IMG/VR virus record: IMGVR_UViG_3300012920_000118
Span: 1-35,382 of that record
From: a virus
Reading direction: 5' to 3' (one strand)
DNA: 35,382 nt
Positions within the stretch are counted from its first letter, which is position 1. Every line of letters starts with the position of its first letter. The position numbers and the translations under genes were made by a program. This document shows positions 1 to 7,522 of this stretch, piece after piece. The notes beneath the pieces were generated by a model. It searched no databases and was not told the DNA's origin. It was given only the letters and a program-made list of their open reading frames with translations.

Positions 1-657
1 GGTGCTAATGTTACATTTAAAGATGGTGGCACAACCTTCTTTGATATAGCAAATAACTCAACAGATGTTGAACTAACAGTTAGCGTTGCAGATAAAAACT
101 TTAAAATTAAAGGAACAGATGATTCTAGTGCCATTACTGCCTTGGATATAGATATGGCTGCCGCGGGTGATGCTACCTTCAACGGAGCTGTCTATGCTGG
201 GGGTAACATCGGACTAGACTCTACAGACTTTATCTCATTTACTGATAACACTCGTATGGACGTTACAATAAATGGAAGTAATGAATTTAGATTTGAATCA
301 GACGGAGACTTTCATGCAGACGGAGACGTTATTGCAGCTTCTACAACAGTATCCTCTGACGAGAGATTAAAGGAAAACATTGAAACAATAGAAAACGCAA
401 CTGATAAGATAAAACAAATTAGAGGCGTAACATTTACAAAGAAGCACTCTGGAGAAGAAAGTGCTGGAGTCATAGCACAAGAAGTTGAAAAGATACTACC
501 TTCGGCAGTAAAAGAAAAAATATTGCCTATGGAAACTGGAGACGAAGAGACTCTTTGGAAAACTGTCAAATACGATCAACTTCATGCTTTGTTAATTGAA
601 TCTGTAAAAGAATTAACTAAAAGAGTAGAGGAGTTAGAGAATGGCAACACCGAGTAG
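1..657 (+). CDS. Tail fibre/spike protein, C-terminal part with S74 intramolecular chaperone (5' end outside window)
   Basis: The reading frame is open from base 1, so the start lies upstream of the window. The visible part is a beta-rich, repetitive fibre shaft (T, D, N and G rich). From about nt 350 it becomes a peptidase S74 / endosialidase-type chaperone domain. The hallmark SDERLKENI lies near codons 118-126 and is followed by GVIAQEVEKILPSAV. The end is a helical tail (SVKELTKRVEELENG) that would form a trimeric coiled coil. In this family the domain helps the fibre trimerise and then cleaves itself off at the serine of the SD pair; that serine is present. The stop lies inside the next gene (17-base overlap), which suggests translational coupling with the glycine-rich protein. 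The domain call is secure; the receptor or substrate is unknown. Confidence 0.88.
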   Translation, partial: GANVTFKDGGTTFFDIANNSTDVELTVSVADKNFKIKGTDDSSAITALDIDMAAAGDATFNGAVYAGGNIGLDSTDFISFTDNTRMDVTINGSNEFRFESDGDFHADGDVIAASTTVSSDERLKENIETIENATDKIKQIRGVTFTKKHSGEESAGVIAQEVEKILPSAVKEKILPMETGDEETLWKTVKYDQLHALLIESVKELTKRVEELENGNTE

Positions 658-1738
658 TGGCGAGTTTAAACTACAAGATATCGTAGCAGAGTTTGGTGGA
701 GATGCTCCACACGGACTAACTGAATATTATGCAGGTGGATCTAATGTGGGTTCTGGTACACAGAACGCTCAAGGACAAGCTGTACCTTCAAGTGGTGAAA
801 TAAAACTAACAGATTTTTATGGAACAGCTAACACCTTTTCAATGAACTACCTCATCGTTGCTGGTGGTGGTGGAGGTGGTGTCGCCTTCGGTGGAGGAGG
901 AGGCGGTGGCGGTATGCGTGTCGGCACTGCTCAAATAACTCCAGGAGGTTCTGCATTACAAATAACAGTCGGAGGCGGTGGAGGCTCTGGTGGAAATAGT
1001 GCTGGTGGACAACAAAATGGTGGCACTGGTTCAAACTCTGCTGTAACTAATTTAGGTGGATCTACCTTCACTTCAAATGGTGGTGGATACGGAGCTGGCC
1101 CTGATGGTGCTGGTGGTCAAGGTGGAGCTGGTGGTGGCGGAAAAAAATATCAAGGAATCAACCCTGGTGGTGCTGGTAATACTCCTTCAACATCTCCTTC
1201 TCAAGGTGCAAATGGTGGTCAAGGTTATGGCTTCATTCAGTATCCTGGTGGTAACAACAGATGGGGTGGTGGTGGAGGCGGAGGCGGTGGAGCCTCTGGT
1301 TCAACTGGTGGTAGATTCTGGCCCCAAAGTCCTCACGGTGGTGCAGGAACACAATCAGACATAACTGGTTCAGCCACTTATTATGCTGGTGGTGGCGGTG
1401 GTGGTAGAATAAACTACCCATACTACAATCAACCTGCTGGTGGTCAAGGCGGTGGTGGTCAAGGCGGTGGAAGCATCCAAGAAGTTGGTGGAGGCGGAAA
1501 CCAAGCTGGTGGATCATCTGGTTCAGGAAACACTGGTGGTGGTGGTGGAGGAGCTGGTTCTTCTTACGTCCCTTACAGTGGTGCTTATCTTTCTGCTGGT
1601 AGTGGAGGAAGTGGAGTTGTAGTATTAAAACTTCCAACGGCTAATTATACTGGTCAAACAAGTGGATCACCACAAGTTTCAACAAGTGGACAACAAACGA
1701 TATTGAGATATACTGGCAGTGGTACATTAGCTGTATAG
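641..1738 (+). CDS. Glycine-rich tail adhesin-like protein
   Basis: 365 residues. The N-terminal ~75 residues contain two copies of a PSSGEIKLxDfyG-type motif, common in phage tail proteins. Then comes MNYLIVAGGGGGG and a body dominated by glycine runs interspersed with S, N, Q and A. The last ~45 residues (GSGVVVLKLPTANYTG onward) resemble the cap that closes such glycine-rich domains. This composition recalls polyglycine-II sandwich adhesins such as the gp38 adhesins of T-even phages, so receptor binding at the fibre tip is a reasonable inference. A GAG-rich stretch precedes the ATG, which lies inside the end of the S74 fibre gene. Long open frames on both strands here are by-products of the GGT/GGA repeats. 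The glycine-rich tail assignment is firm; exact placement in the tail is not known. Confidence 0.8.
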   Translation: MATPSSGEFKLQDIVAEFGGDAPHGLTEYYAGGSNVGSGTQNAQGQAVPSSGEIKLTDFYGTANTFSMNYLIVAGGGGGGVAFGGGGGGGGMRVGTAQITPGGSALQITVGGGGGSGGNSAGGQQNGGTGSNSAVTNLGGSTFTSNGGGYGAGPDGAGGQGGAGGGGKKYQGINPGGAGNTPSTSPSQGANGGQGYGFIQYPGGNNRWGGGGGGGGGASGSTGGRFWPQSPHGGAGTQSDITGSATYYAGGGGGGRINYPYYNQPAGGQGGGGQGGGSIQEVGGGGNQAGGSSGSGNTGGGGGGAGSSYVPYSGAYLSAGSGGSGVVVLKLPTANYTGQTSGSPQVSTSGQQTILRYTGSGTLAV

Positions 1739-1746
1739 GAGAAGAA

Positions 1747-2199
1747 ATGGCACATTTTGCAAAAGTAAGAAATTCAGACGGTGTTGTCGTAGAAACTGTT
1801 GTCGTAGCTAACGAAGTTATAGTAGATGGTAGTGGTAACGAGCAAGAGAGTTTGGGAGTTGCTTTTTTAGAAAACATGTATGGCGAAGACAGTGATTATT
1901 CATGGAAACAAACATCATACAATGGTACTTTTAGAAAAAACTTTGCCTCTGTAGGAGATGTGTATGACACACTCAATAATTGGTTTAGAGGTGTGCAACC
2001 TTATGCTTCATGGACATTAAACTCAAGCACTGCACAATGGGAAGCTCCTATAGCTAGACCTAATACTTGGAATGGTGGACAGACAATTTCAAATGACGAC
2101 TTAAGTGATGAAGCTAAAGCAGATGTGTATTTTTGGGATGAGAGTGCATATCAAGCAGATAATACCAAGGGTTGGACTATTATAGACGACCCCGAATAA
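1747..2199 (+). CDS. Conserved phage tail-region protein, function unknown
   Basis: 150 residues, preceded by AGGAGAAGAA. It starts MAHFAKVRNSDGVVVE and contains WKQTSYNGTFRKNFASVGD near residues 57-75, then QPYASWTLN...WEAPIARP. This pattern is familiar from proteins encoded beside tail-fibre genes of cyanophages and other marine phages (the KQTSYNGTFRKNYAGIG signature followed by QPYPSW and W.PP). No enzymatic motif is visible. It lies 8 bases after the glycine-rich adhesin and is probably co-transcribed with it, so an accessory tail role is likely but unproven. Confidence 0.65.
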   Translation: MAHFAKVRNSDGVVVETVVVANEVIVDGSGNEQESLGVAFLENMYGEDSDYSWKQTSYNGTFRKNFASVGDVYDTLNNWFRGVQPYASWTLNSSTAQWEAPIARPNTWNGGQTISNDDLSDEAKADVYFWDESAYQADNTKGWTIIDDPE

Positions 2200-2204
2200 A
2201 ACTT

Positions 2205-2231
2205 GACTTAGTTTTTCTAAGTCTTATTATA
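2205..2231 (+). terminator. Weak terminator-like hairpin before the oxygenase array
   Basis: A perfect 7-bp stem GACTTAG / CTAAGTC (2205-2211 with 2217-2223) closes a TTTTT loop and is followed by TTATTATAT. It sits directly after the stop of the preceding tail gene and just before the first oxygenase. The stem is AT-rich, so it is likely leaky at best and may act as a processing or attenuation point. Confidence 0.35.
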
Positions 2232-2237
2232 TCTCAT

Positions 2238-2870
2238 ATGTCCGAAAATTTTTACTATATAGTCTATGATAACTTTCTAGACGGCAGAGAGTTTGGCATT
2301 TTTAAACATCATATTGAGATGGATATTGCCTATAATTTAACTCCAAAAATAAATTCTTTAGATGAAAACTCACAGTGGTATTTAGCACAAATGCTTTATA
2401 TAGCAACCACATATTGTGATTGGAACGGAGGTTGGAATAACATGTTTCCTAAAGATCCTCTTTTACTTTTATTAAGTAAAATTCACATGCAAACGATAAT
2501 AAGAGTAAAAGCAAATATGTATCCTAGATCTAGACTTAAAAAAGTAGAAGCTCATGCAAAACATCAAGACTACATTTATGATCATCAAGGAGCATTATTT
2601 TATACAGATGAGTGTGATGCACCCACAACACTTGCAGATGGCACACAGATAGAATCAAAGCCGAACAGATTATTATTGTTTAATCCAGCAACACCACATT
2701 CTAGTTCTTCTCCTACAGATAAGGATTATAGGTTTACAGTTAATATAAATTATTTTGGAATGGGCGTTAAAAAAGATTATTTAAGAGAACATCTTGGCCC
2801 ACCAACAATGGTACACAATCCACCAAAAGGTTGGATAGATGAATATAAAGATATGAGCGATACTTCATGA
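2238..2870 (+). CDS. Putative 2-oxoglutarate/Fe(II)-dependent oxygenase (array member 1)
   Basis: I start at the ATG giving MSENFYYIVYDNF (210 residues). An earlier in-frame start would lie inside the previous gene and add a non-conserved leader. The double-stranded beta-helix signature is visible: proximal iron ligands H109-Q110-D111, then a beta strand (GALFYTDECD), NRLLLFNP, distal ligand H154 in TPHSS, and R165 (DYRFTVNINY) as the likely 2-oxoglutarate carboxylate contact. The NRLLLF...H pattern matches 2OG oxygenase-like proteins of marine T4-like and T7-like phages. No strong ribosome site is seen; a small hairpin precedes the gene. The substrate cannot be read from sequence. It overlaps the next gene by ATGA. 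Confidence 0.68.
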   Translation: MSENFYYIVYDNFLDGREFGIFKHHIEMDIAYNLTPKINSLDENSQWYLAQMLYIATTYCDWNGGWNNMFPKDPLLLLLSKIHMQTIIRVKANMYPRSRLKKVEAHAKHQDYIYDHQGALFYTDECDAPTTLADGTQIESKPNRLLLFNPATPHSSSSPTDKDYRFTVNINYFGMGVKKDYLREHLGPPTMVHNPPKGWIDEYKDMSDTS

Positions 2871-3550
2871 CACGAATACATTCTGTAGGTTCTTTTTCAA
2901 GAATCTATTTAGACGAACATCAATATTTGTTTGTTATAAAATGTGACATGCCAAATAGTTTATCAGAGGATATGATTGAACTTGGAGAAAAGTACATGCT
3001 TTCACCAGATGATCCTCAAGTAGTCACTCCTAATGGTGAACCACAACACGATAACCTTCAAAGATTAGAGGGCAGAACTGGTTGGCATTTACAAAAGACA
3101 CAAGAATATGTTGATATAATAAAACCTAGATTAGATCCAATATTAAGTGGAGGAGTTGTTTCAATTAATGCCTCTGAACATCCACATAAATATGTCTATG
3201 CTATGGTTGATTTATGGGTAGGTTTTTATAAAGAAGATAGTCATGTTTCGAAACACAATCATGATGATGCTTGGGACTCTTTAGCTTTTGCTTGGTATTT
3301 AGATACACCAGAAGATGGAACATACTTAGAGTTTGTTACGGGTAGAAACTATGGAAAAAGAATACATGTTCAAAAAAATCAACTGTTATTATTTAATGGT
3401 CGTTTAAACCATCAGTTTTATGGAAACGCCGCAAAAAGAATTGTTTGCTCTGGCAATCTTATTTTTGCAAACGAGAGATTTTACAAACCAAATGTAGAAG
3501 TGGAGAATAAAAATGTTAATATGGAACAAGCCAAAATCAGTTACTATTGA
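2867..3550 (+). CDS. Putative 2OG/Fe(II) oxygenase (array member 2)
   Basis: 227 residues. The iron-binding core is VSKHNHDDAW (H130, H132, D133), followed by SLAFAWYLDTPEDGTYLEF and then NQLLLFNGRLNHQF (distal H182) and R191 in KRIVCSGNLIF. The order H-x-H/D, strand, LLLFxxxxxH, then R is that of the phage 2OG-Fe(II) oxygenase families. The first ~110 residues carry no motif I recognise. The start overlaps the stop of member 1 (ATGA), and its 3' end overlaps the next gene by 38 bases, so the array is probably translated as a coupled unit. Substrate unknown. Confidence 0.68.
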   Translation: MTRIHSVGSFSRIYLDEHQYLFVIKCDMPNSLSEDMIELGEKYMLSPDDPQVVTPNGEPQHDNLQRLEGRTGWHLQKTQEYVDIIKPRLDPILSGGVVSINASEHPHKYVYAMVDLWVGFYKEDSHVSKHNHDDAWDSLAFAWYLDTPEDGTYLEFVTGRNYGKRIHVQKNQLLLFNGRLNHQFYGNAAKRIVCSGNLIFANERFYKPNVEVENKNVNMEQAKISYY

Positions 3551-4253
3551 TTGTTTCACACCAGTTCAAGCTATAGCAGATAATGCACCTATTGCACATG
3601 CAAAAGAAGTAACTCCTAAATTTTTTAAAGAGTTAAACACTCCAAAAAAAGATCCTAATTTAGTGACAGCTGGTATTAAATCAGATATTAAAGATTGCCA
3701 AGCTTTGATTGATATAAACAACAGAGGTATTGTAGTTCCTCTTTGGTGTAGTTTATTGTTTCAAGGCAACTTCGTTGAAGACGAAAAAGGATTTACAGAC
3801 TATCATCACAAATGGTCAATAACTGATGCAAATTACAGTGGTATGCAACCTTTTAATCCTTTGGACTGGGGAGTAGATAGTCAAAAGGTACATAACATGA
3901 AACAAATATACTATCAGTTTAAAAGTCCTTGGAGAATAAAATCTAATAAGTATGTGCAGTTTATACAAACAAATACTTTTTGGCATCACATGTCTCACGA
4001 TTTCTTTGTAATGAACGGAGTGTTAGATTATTATCATCAAAATGCCGTAAGTTGTATATATGCTATTGGTAAAAAGAAAGACCAAGAAGTAGAACTGCCT
4101 GCTGGAACACCAGTAATGCAAATACTTCCACTAGAAAAAGTAAATCTTAAAATTAAAATACACTGTGTTACAGAACAAGAGTGGAATAAATTAGCACCTT
4201 ACTTTATGTTTTGGAATAAAAATGCTTTACGTTTAAGAAAAATTAGAAAATGA
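3513..4253 (+). CDS. DUF6065-like protein within the oxygenase array
   Basis: 246 residues. Features seen are GIVVPLWCSLLFQG, a central aromatic and histidine-rich stretch (TFWHHMSHDFFVMNGVLDYYH) and a C-terminal LPAGTPVMQILPLEK. The combination of a PLWC segment, a W-rich middle, and AGTPVMQxxPL before the C-terminus recalls the phage family catalogued as DUF6065; I make that link from memory and with moderate confidence. It has no clear HxD...H...R set, so I do not call it a dioxygenase, although the fold could still be a cupin-like beta barrel. It overlaps both neighbours and is therefore part of the same translational unit. Confidence 0.55.
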   Translation: MLIWNKPKSVTIDCFTPVQAIADNAPIAHAKEVTPKFFKELNTPKKDPNLVTAGIKSDIKDCQALIDINNRGIVVPLWCSLLFQGNFVEDEKGFTDYHHKWSITDANYSGMQPFNPLDWGVDSQKVHNMKQIYYQFKSPWRIKSNKYVQFIQTNTFWHHMSHDFFVMNGVLDYYHQNAVSCIYAIGKKKDQEVELPAGTPVMQILPLEKVNLKIKIHCVTEQEWNKLAPYFMFWNKNALRLRKIRK

Positions 4254-4765
4254 TAAATACAAACTGGTTAGCTCACACAAATATTAGTATTGATGGATTT
4301 GAAGATACTTTAAATAATATAACGCAAGGTGAAACACCGATAGATATATCTAATAAATCTACAAGAGGAAATGAGTCATTACAGTTTTCTTTAAACAATT
4401 ATTTTAAAGATATAAAAAATATTACAAATACAGTAACACAACAACTTAAACGCATTGAACCATTACAAAACAAAAAATTTAACTTATTAGAAGGGTGGAC
4501 AGTTTATGGTCGCCAAGGTGGTTATCACATGGTTCATAATCATGGAATATTAAATCATGTTTCAGTTGTAATATATTTGAAAACACCTAAACAAGAAGGT
4601 CAGTTTTATTATTTTTTATTAAACAATAACGAAATAGAGTATGATGAAATTCAACCAGAAGAAGGTATGATGATTGTTATGCCAACAAAAACACTTCATG
4701 GTTCATATCCTCAAGCTAAAGGATTGAGACATACATTAAACTTAGATTTTGAGATGATAGAATGA
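4250..4765 (+). CDS. Putative 2OG/Fe(II) oxygenase (array member 3, HxH type)
   Basis: 171 residues. The core reads GWTVYGRQGGYHMVHNHG, giving H96-N97-H98 in the position of the usual HxD, then HVSVVIYLKTP, distal H150 in KTLHGSYP and R160 in RHTLNLDFE. The pattern W...G..H..HNHG...SVVIYL matches the 2OG-FeII_Oxy_5 style found in marine phages, in which HxH followed by SGvyYl is normal. Start ATG overlaps the upstream stop (ATGA) and its stop overlaps the next ATG. Confidence 0.66.
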   Translation: MINTNWLAHTNISIDGFEDTLNNITQGETPIDISNKSTRGNESLQFSLNNYFKDIKNITNTVTQQLKRIEPLQNKKFNLLEGWTVYGRQGGYHMVHNHGILNHVSVVIYLKTPKQEGQFYYFLLNNNEIEYDEIQPEEGMMIVMPTKTLHGSYPQAKGLRHTLNLDFEMIE

Positions 4766-5304
4766 AATTAAACTTAAAAGATTACTTGTATGTTGAAAAT
4801 CACATACCAGAAAAAATTTGTAATGAGATCGTAGATGATTTAAAAGAATCAAAGTTTGTAGAACATACATGGGGTGGCACAAATATAAAAAAAGATAACG
4901 AATTATCTGTTTGTGTTGATTATGCTGGATCAAACTCACTTGAAGATAGAGTGTGGCAAGTTATACAAAACTATATGAATTTTATTAAGACACCTTGGTA
5001 TTCTGGTTGGCATGGTTTCACACCAGTTAGATTTAACAAGTATGCAAAAGATACAACTATGGCAGAACATTGTGATCACATACATTCTATCTTTGATGGC
5101 AGTATAAAAGGTATTCCAGTATTGAGTGTTGTAGGGTTATTAAACGATAACTATGAAGGTGGCAATTTTGTTATGTTTGAAGACTATAAAGTTTCTTTAA
5201 AACAAGGAGATGTGTTAGTCTTCCCTTCTAACTTTTTATATCCACATAAAGTTACATCAGTTAAAAAAGGCACGAGGTATTCTTTTGTGAGTTGGGTTTG
5301 GTAA
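4762..5304 (+). CDS. 2OG/Fe(II) oxygenase, prolyl-4-hydroxylase-like (array member 4)
   Basis: 180 residues and one of the clearest members. The catalytic core is FNKYAKDTTMAEHCDHIHS (H103-C104-D105), LSVVGLLNDNYEGGNF, QGDVLVFPSNFLYPHKV (distal H162) and KKGTRYSFVSWV (R172). This is the classical P4H / PKHD arrangement: HxD, GGEF-like turn, GDxxxFPS, H, then GxRYS. The N-terminal half (YLYVENHIPEKICNEIV) is the usual helix that introduces the barrel. Family members hydroxylate proline or other residues in proteins or small substrates in the cytoplasm; which one applies here is unknown. Confidence 0.85.
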   Translation: MKLNLKDYLYVENHIPEKICNEIVDDLKESKFVEHTWGGTNIKKDNELSVCVDYAGSNSLEDRVWQVIQNYMNFIKTPWYSGWHGFTPVRFNKYAKDTTMAEHCDHIHSIFDGSIKGIPVLSVVGLLNDNYEGGNFVMFEDYKVSLKQGDVLVFPSNFLYPHKVTSVKKGTRYSFVSWVW

Positions 5305-5846
5305 TGGAACGAGAGTTTATAAGTATTGTTATGAATCAAGTAGTTCCACATAGTCTTTGTGACGAACTCATTAAGATGGGTCAAGATAAGTGGCAAGGTT
5401 CCGTAGTTGGTTTAGATAATGAAATACAATCTACAGTTAGAAAAAGTGACACTTTTTGGATTGGAGAAAAAAGAATACATGATATCTTTTGGTCTTTTAT
5501 GCAAGAAGCGAATATAAGAGGTGGTTGGAATTTTGACATACGCAAAGTACATGAATTACAATTAACAAGATATACTGCACCCTCAGACAAGTATGACTAC
5601 CACATAGATTTACAAGACTCTAAAATAATTGGAGACAATGTTCGTAAATTATCTATGACTTGTTTATTGAATGATGATTTTGAAGGTGGTAAGTTTCAAT
5701 TTAATAATGGTAAAGAAATGACGATAGAATTAAAAAAAGGTGATATTTTATTTTTTCCGTCTTTTTATTTACATAGAGTAAAAAAAGTTACCAAAGGTAC
5801 ACGATATTCTTTGGTTGGCTGGTATTGTGGGGAGTATTTTAAATGA
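5304..5846 (+). CDS. 2OG/Fe(II) oxygenase, prolyl-4-hydroxylase-like (array member 5)
   Basis: 180 residues from the ATG that shares one base with the upstream TAA; an in-frame TTG 12 bases earlier is less likely. The catalytic set is DKYDYHIDLQ (H100-I101-D102), CLLNDDFEGGKFQF, KKGDILFFPSFYLHRV (H157) and KGTRYSLVGWY (R167). Length, spacing and wording closely parallel member 4, so the two are probably paralogues from a local duplication that have since diverged in the N-terminal half. Confidence 0.85.
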   Translation: MEREFISIVMNQVVPHSLCDELIKMGQDKWQGSVVGLDNEIQSTVRKSDTFWIGEKRIHDIFWSFMQEANIRGGWNFDIRKVHELQLTRYTAPSDKYDYHIDLQDSKIIGDNVRKLSMTCLLNDDFEGGKFQFNNGKEMTIELKKGDILFFPSFYLHRVKKVTKGTRYSLVGWYCGEYFK

Positions 5847-6442
5847 TAGTATCTTTGTTTCCAGACGCTATGTATATTAGCGATGATAAATATGTGTTAA
5901 CTAAAAAACAATTTGACACAATTATGAAATTAGATATGAAACAAAACATAAGCAACAAAGTTTCTAAAGAAACTTATCTTTTAAATAAACCAACTTTTAG
6001 AAAATTAAAAAATTGGTTGGAAAAAGAAACAAATAGATATGCAAAAGAAGTTCTAAAATGGAACAGTTTAGATTTTTATATAACTCAGTCTTGGATAAAC
6101 GTAGCAACTAAGGGTGAAAGTCATCATGGACATAGACATCCAAATAGTATGTTAAGTGGGGTTTATTACATATCTCCAGAAGAGTGTCATATAAGAATGA
6201 TGAGAGACACTAAAATGTGGGGTAACTTTGTTTATGATCATGATCCAGAACAAGAAAATGAATTTAATACTTTAAGTGCTAAAGTTCCTGTAGAACAAAA
6301 TAGAGTTGTTATTTTTTTATCTGAACAAGTACATAGTGTAGATCCGATAGAAGATGATAGTATAAGAATATCATTAGCCTTTAACTGTTTTGCAAAGGGT
6401 AATTTAGGAGGAAGAGGACACTCAAGCGAGTTGATACTATAA
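5843..6442 (+). CDS. Putative 2OG/Fe(II) oxygenase (array member 6, 2OG-FeII_Oxy_5 type)
   Basis: 199 residues. The core SHHGHRHPNSMLSGVYYIS (H97-R98-H99) is the hallmark of the 2OG-FeII_Oxy_5 family, followed by distal H164 in SEQVHSV and R175 in DSIRISLAFNCF. The N-terminal domain, with its TQSW...VATKGE lead-in to the metal site, also fits that family. Start overlaps the upstream stop (ATGA). Substrate unknown. Confidence 0.78.
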   Translation: MIVSLFPDAMYISDDKYVLTKKQFDTIMKLDMKQNISNKVSKETYLLNKPTFRKLKNWLEKETNRYAKEVLKWNSLDFYITQSWINVATKGESHHGHRHPNSMLSGVYYISPEECHIRMMRDTKMWGNFVYDHDPEQENEFNTLSAKVPVEQNRVVIFLSEQVHSVDPIEDDSIRISLAFNCFAKGNLGGRGHSSELIL

Positions 6443-6931
6443 ATGTTTTTTATAGATAATGCTGTAGACCCTTACTATATTTATGAATATTATAATAAAA
6501 TAAATAAGTATTTTCATGAAAAAGTAAGTCAAGGTGCAAGTTACACGGACTTTTATCCTGCAAGAAACATGGCACTTGATAAAGATGATAAGATTATAAA
6601 GATAGTGCAAGATCTATTAGAAAGTAAACTAAGAATTAAGTTAACTTGTCATGATGCAGAGCTTCAGACATGGCCCATTGGTGTAGACAGTGCATTACAT
6701 GTGCATGGGAAAGAAGGTGGTAGACCAGAAGGTGATTATAACAGTTTACTTTATCTTAATGATAATTTTGAAGAAGGTGAATTTTATACAGGTCATGGTG
6801 TTACTTTAAAACCAAAAAAGAACAGACTTACTTTTTTTGATGGTGAAAACATACCTCATGGAGTAAAAAAGGTTTATGGACATCACAGATACACAGCAAT
6901 TTTTTGGTGGACAAATACAAAACATGAATAA
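6443..6931 (+). CDS. Putative 2OG/Fe(II) oxygenase (array member 7, HxH variant)
   Basis: 162 residues, starting on the base after the previous stop. The second half carries LQTWPIGVDSALHVHGKEGG (H86-V87-H88), NSLLYLNDNFEEGEF, KPKKNRLTFFDGENIPHGV (distal H139) and GHHRYTAIFWW (R149). The EEGEFY turn and NRLTFF...PHGV strand are typical of prolyl-hydroxylase-like barrels. At the proximal site an HVH occupies the place where HxD is expected, so metal binding may use a different acidic residue or be altered. The member is therefore a likely but not certain active enzyme. Confidence 0.68.
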   Translation: MFFIDNAVDPYYIYEYYNKINKYFHEKVSQGASYTDFYPARNMALDKDDKIIKIVQDLLESKLRIKLTCHDAELQTWPIGVDSALHVHGKEGGRPEGDYNSLLYLNDNFEEGEFYTGHGVTLKPKKNRLTFFDGENIPHGVKKVYGHHRYTAIFWWTNTKHE

Positions 6932-7484
6932 AAAATTTAAACTAATTGATAAAACTCTTTGTAACTTTTTGTGTCATCACATAAAAGCAATAGAACCTCT
7001 TGTGGGACAAACCACCAGTTATGACAACGGAATGATTCTTGGTAGTTATGAATATTTACACGACCCTTTGTTTGAAAGTTTGCTAACTCTTGTACAACCA
7101 ATTGTAGAAAAACAATATGGTAAACCATTATTGCCTACATATTCTTGTTGGAGAACGTATGGCAAAGGTCAAAATTTACATCCTCACAAAGACAGACCTT
7201 CTTGTGAAGTAAGTGTTAGTCTACACATAGGTAGTTCAAACGATAAATACAAATGGAAGTTTTTTGTTGACGAACAATCATTTACTACAAAACCAGGAGA
7301 GTGTGTTCTTTACAAAGGTATGGCACAACAGCACTGGAGAAACGATTTAGAAATAGATTGGCACACACAAGCTTTTTTACATTATGTAGAAAAAGATGGG
7401 AACTGGTCAGATTTTATCTATGATAAAAGAGGTGGTTTACATAGAACTCAAGAAAACCCTGGACATGTGCTAGATCCAAGATGA
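6924..7484 (+). CDS. 2OG/Fe(II) oxygenase-like protein (array member 8)
   Basis: 186 residues from the ATG overlapping the upstream gene end by 8 bases; upstream in-frame starts would read through the previous gene. The core is YGKGQNLHPHKDRPSCEVSV (H88-K89-D90), TTKPGECVLYKGMAQQHWR (distal H137, R139) and WHTQAFLHYVE. The HPHKDR-CEVS...L..G pattern, followed by GE.vlYkG...HwR, is recognisable from phage proteins annotated as 2OG-Fe(II) oxygenases. This is the last member of the array; 38 bases later the virion genes resume. Confidence 0.75.
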   Translation: MNKKFKLIDKTLCNFLCHHIKAIEPLVGQTTSYDNGMILGSYEYLHDPLFESLLTLVQPIVEKQYGKPLLPTYSCWRTYGKGQNLHPHKDRPSCEVSVSLHIGSSNDKYKWKFFVDEQSFTTKPGECVLYKGMAQQHWRNDLEIDWHTQAFLHYVEKDGNWSDFIYDKRGGLHRTQENPGHVLDPR

Positions 7485-7522
7485 CAAGTTGTTTAATTAG
7501 TTAATTTGAGGTAATATAAGCT

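Noticed and set aside
1233-1637. 134-codon open frame on the - strand, with similar long frames within the glycine-rich gene
   Set aside because: It is a by-product of GGT/GGA repeats read in other frames (H/L/Q-rich translation), with no ribosome site and a clear gene on the + strand.
7484-7522. Promoter in front of the tail hub gene (TTGTTT and TAATAT, 17 bases apart)
   Set aside because: Only 3 and 4 of 6 matches in AT-rich DNA; too weak to list as a feature.
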